64,000 bases of DNA. It comes from Chlorophyllum brunneum. Its lineage: Eukaryota > Basidiomycota > Agaricomycetes > Agaricales > Agaricaceae. The notes below the pieces were generated by a model, which worked only from the letters and a program-made list of their open reading frames with translations, ran no database searches and had not been told where the DNA came from. How positions within the stretch are numbered: the first letter of the stretch is position 1; each line of letters begins with the position of its first letter. The DNA lies in the NCBI GenBank assembly GCA_963576785.1, contig OY756142.1, positions 1,116,001-1,180,000 of the forward strand, given 5' to 3'. Positions 58,875-64,000 of the stretch are shown piece by piece. The position numbers were made by a program, and so were the translations under genes.

Positions 58875-61039
58875 ATGCCTCTCAAGCGCAAAGCCTCTGG
58901 TGCTGGGGACACATCACCATCTAAACGCGCTGCATTGTCGAGCACAAATATTCCAGAAACAGCCACACCATACCGTCGGACGCGCTCTGCGAAGCAATCC
59001 CCACCGCCAGCTTCCCCAATTGTAGTCAAGGTTCGAAGGACCTATGGCAAGCTCGCTGGAGATGTGCAAACAGTGAAGAACATGGCACCGGAATATACAG
59101 ATGTGAACCCAGAGGCTGACCTGGTCATACCTTCCTCCAAGAAAACCCGCGGACGCAGGAAACAAGGAGACACTCCAGAAACTCCCGTCAAACGGCAGCC
59201 AAGGGGTGATAGGACTGACCAGGGCGTTGACTCAATGCCAGTTGACACTCCACGTCGGGTCAGGCGTGCGTGTGGGCCAAAATTGGTTGTCGAAGTGCTA
59301 CTTCCGCCTCAGGTCACATCATTACCATCACCCCTCCCTTCCTCTCGGCCCCCTTCACCAGTAGAACCTCACAGCTCCCCCGCCACTCCGAGAACCATCG
59401 CGGATATTACTCAGACGCCGTCGAAAGGCCAATCTATACTCTCCTCCAAACAATTACCGGCCCAATTTCATATTTGCCTCGACACACAGAAGAAAGCAAT
59501 CCTCCGAAATCTACATGCCCCTGTAAGGCTCTTCGACGAAGCTGAAGGAATGGTAACGAAACAATTAAAGGACCTTTTGAATGGTACGATAGCACGGTCT
59601 GAAGGGAATAGTTGCCTCCTGCTTGGACCTCGAGGATCCGGAAAGTCAAAGGCAAGGAAAGGGGTCACATATATTGACCTATTGCTGATCTATTTTGCCT
59701 ATAGGTTCTTGACCAATGCCTAGGATCCCTCTCAGAACCTCCGATTATCATCCGACTATCCGGGTGGATTCATCATACAGATCGTTTGGCAATGCGCGAA
59801 ATTGCCTACCAGCTCGGCCGGCAAACCGGAAAATCTTTTCCTCGAATGGACGAAGACGACGCTGACACCGTCGAGCAAGATGATAATCCTTTCTTCGATC
59901 GCCCAAACCCAGCGATCGTTGAAACTGGACTGGCGTTACCCCCACCCTCATACCTCCCAGCGTTGATATCCGTGATACCCACACTTTCTCGGCCAGCAGT
60001 TGTTATTCTCGACGCATTCGACCTATTCGCACTTCATCCAAGACAAGCCCTGCTGTACTGTCTCCTTGACACCGTACAAGGATGTCGGACAAGCATGGAT
60101 AACAAGGGACTCGCAGTTATCGGGATCACAACTCGCATTGATACAATCAACCTACTGGAAAAAAGAGTTAAAAGTCGGTTCTCAGGTCGCGTTATCCGTA
60201 CCGCCGGCATGCCTACAACACAACAATGGCTTTCGTTGACTAAGAAAGTTCTGTGTCCTCAAATATTCGCTCTGGATGATGACAGGAGTTGGAGGGATGC
60301 TTGGAATAAACGAGTATCGGAATTGGTGAGAGACAGAGAGGTGACTAACGCAATCAAGGACATAGTAGGACTCACCAGAGACCCGAAGCTTCTGTTTCGT
60401 ATACTGGTGAGCACAATCTTTACGGCCGTCACAGCGAGTCTCATGACCACTTGTAGATATATGCGGTAGTTCGATTGTCACCCAGCTCTCCCTTCCCTTC
60501 CCCATCAGCTTTTTCACAAGCCGTCTCGTCACAGCGTTGTAGACCATTATATGAATCTCTAGGCAGGTATATTTCTATACCTTGATTTGATGCTAATGCA
60601 ATACTCCCCGTGTAGATCTTCCTTACCCTGCCTTGTGTCTACTAATCGCCTCAGCGCACTCTATCGCATCCGGGCACGAGACTTTCAATTTCGAAATGCT
60701 TTTCTCGACCTTTCGAAATCAGCTTCGAGCATCTGTAGCAGCACCTGTCCAAGTCAATGGGGGCAGTATCGGTATGGTACGATGCAGCAGAGGCGTCTTA
60801 CTGAATGTCAGTCTTTCTGTTACGCACCGAAAGGAAGACCAGATACTGATAGGTGTCTATTCAAGGCTTTTGAATATCTCGTATCTTGTCGATTCTTCGT
60901 TCCTGCTGCCACTCCTTCGAATACCATGGCTAAGGAATTTGCACGATACCGCACAACGTTAGAGAGGGAAGAAATTAGAAAAACTGTAGAGCGAACAGGA
61001 CAAGTGACGCTAAAGAAATGGCTGAACAAGGCGGACTAG
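58875..61039 (+). CDS. ORC4: Origin recognition complex subunit 4
   Basis: AAA+ subunit of ORC, which marks replication origins and loads MCM. A basic, disordered N terminus of about 190 residues (MPLKRKASGAGDTSPSKRAA ...) has AT-hook-like SKKTRGRRKQGD and precedes the AAA+ core: LKDLLNGTIARSEGNSCLLL with Walker A GPRGSGKS, split by an intron at about 59654-59705; PIIIRLSGWIHHTDRLAMRE; Walker B VVILDAFDLFALHPRQALLY; VIGITTRIDTINLLEKRVKS RFSGR (sensor and arginine region). After three introns the winged-helix part follows (CLLIASAHSIASGHETFNFE, ending KKWLNKAD at 61039). Walker B has Ala where family members usually have Glu, so hydrolysis may be lost though ATP binding seems kept. Confidence 0.92.
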
Positions 61040-61207
61040 ACAATTAAGCTGAGGCCATTAGACGCCTGTAGTGTATTATTGATGTCTCAACGACATTCTG
61101 AGTATGTATTCAAATGAGAGAGACGTGGTGGAAGAATGATAGGGTTCCATCTACTGGAAGCGAATGTAGTGAGGCCGGGAAGATTTGGAATGTGTATAAC
61201 CAACCTT

Positions 61208-62914
61208 TCAGGTGGGGCCTGGTGAATCCTCAATCCAAAATGACACAAATCCAGGAGGGATTTCGTCCACGGATGACGCGTTAGGCGAAGATTCCAAACC
61301 GACATTTTCTAAGGACGCGCGACCGAAAACCGCCTGAGATCGTTGGATCATAGATCTGAAGTCTTCATCCAAAACAATACTCTCATCCCAGTCCCTGGTC
61401 TCCTCTGCAAGTTCACGAAGGAAATCCAACACACTTTCTTGTTCCTCTGAGGAATCATCATTGGGGTCCTGAGAATTCAGGCGTTCCGCGGCAGAGGACG
61501 AGGGCTGCAAAGCTGGTAAACCGAGACCAAGATGTTGGTAACGCATTGGCGTTTGTCCAGGCGTCCGTATATTGTCCAAATCTTTGTCCGCCACGCCCTT
61601 CGGCTCTTGAGTATCATTGTCGATGGCATCAGGCAGCACCATAGAACGTAATGGGGAAGGGCCCAAGGGCGGGCTTCGTCTATGGCGAGACAAAGACGAC
61701 CTTGTGCCCATTCTCTCTCTTCGCCTGAACGTATCATATGCGTTGTACGTCAGCGGGGGGCTCCTTACAGAATTGCGCACGAAGAGAGGCTTAGCGAGTT
61801 CGCCTATATCTCCCGGAGCCTGGTCGATAGTATCTGGATGCGGCATCTCCGGCAGAAATTGACAAGCCTCGTCAATTATACTTAAGTTGGGCGAAAGCGA
61901 TGCCCTTCTGGAGTTTCGGCGACCAGATTTCACCTCGTGAAAGAGTGCACTGTTGTATAGGTGATCGGAATTCAGGTCCATCGGAGTACCGACCAGTTCC
62001 TGCTTCTGGTCTTCTCTGGTGGGGGGAAGAGGCGGTAAGGCACGAATAGACGTAGGTTGAGACCGGTTTAAATAGGCAACTGCCAGGCTATGGGATGGTG
62101 TTGCAGGAGCCGGAGCTGGAGGAGGATACCCAGGTACAGCGTCGACCCCATCAAACAGCGGTAAAGATGCATCAGAATCTGTATATACCTTGACAAGGCG
62201 GAGTGTGGCATGCTCGAGGTGATTGTGAGGCCAAGGGAGACTTCCTTCCTGTGTAGAGCTCGAGCGCTGTGTTTGGTTCTTTTTCCCCCGAATCCGACCA
62301 AGCTCGAAGGAGAGCTGGCTTGGCAAGAACAGCGGCTTGGTGTTCTTTCTGAAGGGCGTAGAGAAGTCAAATCGAATTGGGTGACGGGTCTGCCAGGAAT
62401 CTTTCTCGCTAAAGAGGAGAATTGGACCAGTTGAGAAGTCGGACTTCTTGGTCTTGCAGGTTGTAGAGGTGTCGCCTGAGAGATCGCGTTTTTGCGAGGA
62501 CTTGGACGCGTCCGCTCCAGGATAGATCAGCGTGATTTCACTTGGCTTAGATCGAATTTCAAACGAAGGAGAACCGAAAAGTCCGATCAAGAAGCCCCCC
62601 TTGCAAGTTTCGCTGATCTTGCAGGTCGTCTGTGGGGGAAATCTGGAGGATTTGAGAGTGCGATGGGTGTATTTCCCTCCAACCAGAGCTGATGCGGGCC
62701 CCTTCAGACTGCTACTCTGGCGGTGGCGGACAAAAAGTAATTTGAATGCGGACAGGCAGAGAATAGAGAGAATCAAGAGGACCGTCAGGCAGGCTAGCCA
62801 ACTAAAGGATGTCGAGGAATCCCTTATGGGTGCAGCGAGTGAAATGGCAGGTAGACAGAGGATAGGGATCAGAGTGTTACGTATGTGGACAGGGCCTATG
62901 TTCGGAGAGCCCAT
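61208..62914 (-). CDS. Single-exon membrane protein of unknown function
   Basis: One long open frame. I chose the Met at 62914 (MGSPNIGPVHIRNTLIPILC) because it gives a signal-peptide-like start (ending SLAAP) followed at once by a strong membrane helix, WLACLTVLLILSILCLSAFK; an upstream in-frame Met at 63034 would add 40 residues of non-protein-like sequence. The remaining 500 or so residues are hydrophilic and Ser/Pro/Arg-rich with short patches such as PGYPPPAPAPATP and LPPLPPTREDQ. The acidic C-terminal part (EEQESVLDFLRELAEETRDW) may be helical. The stop is at 61208-61210. No known domain. It faces ORC4 tail to tail across 168 bp. Confidence 0.62.
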   Translation of the reverse strand: MGSPNIGPVHIRNTLIPILCLPAISLAAPIRDSSTSFSWLACLTVLLILSILCLSAFKLLFVRHRQSSSLKGPASALVGGKYTHRTLKSSRFPPQTTCKISETCKGGFLIGLFGSPSFEIRSKPSEITLIYPGADASKSSQKRDLSGDTSTTCKTKKSDFSTGPILLFSEKDSWQTRHPIRFDFSTPFRKNTKPLFLPSQLSFELGRIRGKKNQTQRSSSTQEGSLPWPHNHLEHATLRLVKVYTDSDASLPLFDGVDAVPGYPPPAPAPATPSHSLAVAYLNRSQPTSIRALPPLPPTREDQKQELVGTPMDLNSDHLYNSALFHEVKSGRRNSRRASLSPNLSIIDEACQFLPEMPHPDTIDQAPGDIGELAKPLFVRNSVRSPPLTYNAYDTFRRRERMGTRSSLSRHRRSPPLGPSPLRSMVLPDAIDNDTQEPKGVADKDLDNIRTPGQTPMRYQHLGLGLPALQPSSSAAERLNSQDPNDDSSEEQESVLDFLRELAEETRDWDESIVLDEDFRSMIQRSQAVFGRASLENVGLESSPNASSVDEIPPGFVSFWIEDSPGPT

Positions 62915-63034
62915 TCGTGGTGGTAATAGTTGGGCGTGTTCGGGTACAGTTATCCCGCTGTGTGGATATACCTCGGCGGTTCGGCCACATGATGTTCGAT
63001 GACGTCTTCCGACCCGCAAGCCTTGACTGTGCAT

Positions 63035-63318
63035 GTCCCCAAGATAGAATCAGCGGCATTCCCATCACTGGTGATTTTTTTGTCCTTTCACAAGCTGGCA
63101 AAGCACGCTGACCCGCCTAGGAACGGACAATATGAAGATGGCTTGGCGATATGCAAACGACGCTGATCCGGTGCTCACGTGATACAACCCCAGGACAGCC
63201 AACTTCGACAACTCTCCACATTCTGTTTGGATGACTGCGTCGTCTTTCTCCGCTTATGAACTCCACATACCACGAACTTAGCAAGATTCATTGATTTCTT
63301 CAATTACCCTCCATCATC
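63035..63318. promoter_or_regulatory. Divergent promoter region before the lipase gene
   Basis: 284 bp between opposite starts. It includes a CCACAT-type word and a C/T-rich leader right before the ATG at 63319. No coding frame supported. Confidence 0.35.
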
Positions 63319-64000
63319 ATGGCCCGGACAACCAAGATGTCCCAGTATACCTTCGAGCGCCTCATAAACGAAGACTTTCATGACGAATCGTCAGTACCTT
63401 CTTACTCTTCATCCTCCCTGATGCTGAGGCTATCGTGTTTTCAGACATACGGAGGCCTTTTCGCGCGCGCTTCAGCTGGATGACCAATATTTCGATCATC
63501 ACCCCGACATATCGTCACCGACAACACCAGAGATGTCTGTTGGTGGTCCATCCCGTATACGCAAGGTTACGGCTCTGTCGGACTTCGCTCCCGTTAACCT
63601 GAAGGTTCCAAGGTCAGTTCTACTCATGCACAGTCACACTTTCCTCAATAAAATTGTATACCGGCAGGCGCAAAAAGAAATATAAACAAAAACGGCACGA
63701 TTGGTGGTTTTTACTACTGCGTTGGCCACTCTTGGTGTGTGCAGCTTTCATCCTGGCTACCATTCCTCCTTACACACATCACATAGCTATTTATATTTCT
63801 GTTTATTGCGGCAGAATTTGGGTTATACGTGTTCATACGACAGCTGGTGAATGGGAAGGAATGGATTTCTGCTTGTGAGTCACTAGTTTGATTCACACCG
63901 ACTTCAACCCGTCAACGAGCAGCAGGGAGAGGCAAGAAAGGTCGACTACGTAAGAAATTGCGAGCTGCCCACACCTACGAGGTATGGTCATATATCTAAA
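63319..64000 (+). CDS. Patatin-type triacylglycerol lipase, N-terminal part (runs off window)
   Basis: Exons seen: MARTTKMSQYTFERLINEDF from 63319; then EAFSRALQLDDQYFDHHPDI and VTALSDFAPVNLKVPR; then RRKKKYKQKRHDWWFLLLRW PLL; after the intron at about 63735-63789, LFIFLFIAAEFGLYVFIRQL VNGKEWISA; and WRGKKGRLRKKLRAAHTYE up to the window end. The order, basic patch, membrane helix and W-R-G-x-x-x-R-L-R-x-x-L-R-A-A-x-T-Y-E block, is that of fungal Tgl/SDP1-type lipases (DUF3336 before the patatin domain), which break down stored fat at lipid droplets. The catalytic patatin domain itself would lie beyond base 64000, so the call rests on the N-terminal region only. Confidence 0.66.

Overview
This 64 kb window is nuclear DNA from a filamentous basidiomycete, most likely an agaricomycete mushroom-former. 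Almost every gene is cut by many short introns (about 48-66 bp, GT..AG), exons can be tiny (11 and 15 nt examples are seen), intergenic spaces are short, and the gene families (RNA-dependent RNA polymerase of the quelling type, DUF676 hydrolase, BCS1-like AAA ATPase, Kre9/KNH-type GPI protein, fungal GNAT proteins) fit that group. No rRNA, tRNA, transposon or CRISPR array was recognised. Gene models below were built by hand by joining exons across GT..AG introns, so outer ends are firmer than every inner splice site.

Layout. 1-6.5 kb: the 3' half of an RNA-dependent RNA polymerase, a DUF676 alpha/beta hydrolase, the NatA catalytic subunit ARD1, and a platelet-activating-factor acetylhydrolase-like enzyme. 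6.9-15 kb: F-box/LRR protein GRR1, a small conserved protein, LSM3 and U1 snRNP protein C as a divergent pair, the polyphosphate-complex subunit VTC1 and the chromatin subunit SWC4. 15-26 kb: a BCS1-like AAA ATPase, glutaminyl-tRNA synthetase, alpha-tubulin and the 3'-end processing factor CFT2/CPSF100. 26-36 kb: a looser stretch with a HAD hydrolase, SEC15, ARF1, a dual-specificity-phosphatase-like protein whose catalytic Cys is Ser, and several weak or broken reading frames. 36-45 kb: two nuclear proteins, Gemin2, a GNAT protein, a GPI-anchored Kre9/KNH protein and a two-domain chromate transporter homologue. 45-48 kb: quinolinate phosphoribosyltransferase facing an ACMSD-type decarboxylase, the two opposing exits of the kynurenine route to NAD. 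48-64 kb: a coiled-coil protein, a Mid2-like single-pass protein, the NDR kinase CBK1, a PPxY-containing disordered protein, a mitochondrial dehydrogenase kinase, MED20 and ORC4 as a divergent pair, a membrane protein and the start of a patatin-type lipase.

Most of the window is housekeeping. Genes of related processes sit side by side (snRNP proteins; vesicle traffic; NAD synthesis), often on shared divergent promoters or with converging 3' ends. I found no convincing new multigene system. The best leads are the Cys-to-Ser pseudophosphatase, the QPT/ACMSD pair, the altered Walker B of ORC4, the broken F-box-like frame near 35 kb, and two small spliced genes that simple reading-frame searches miss.
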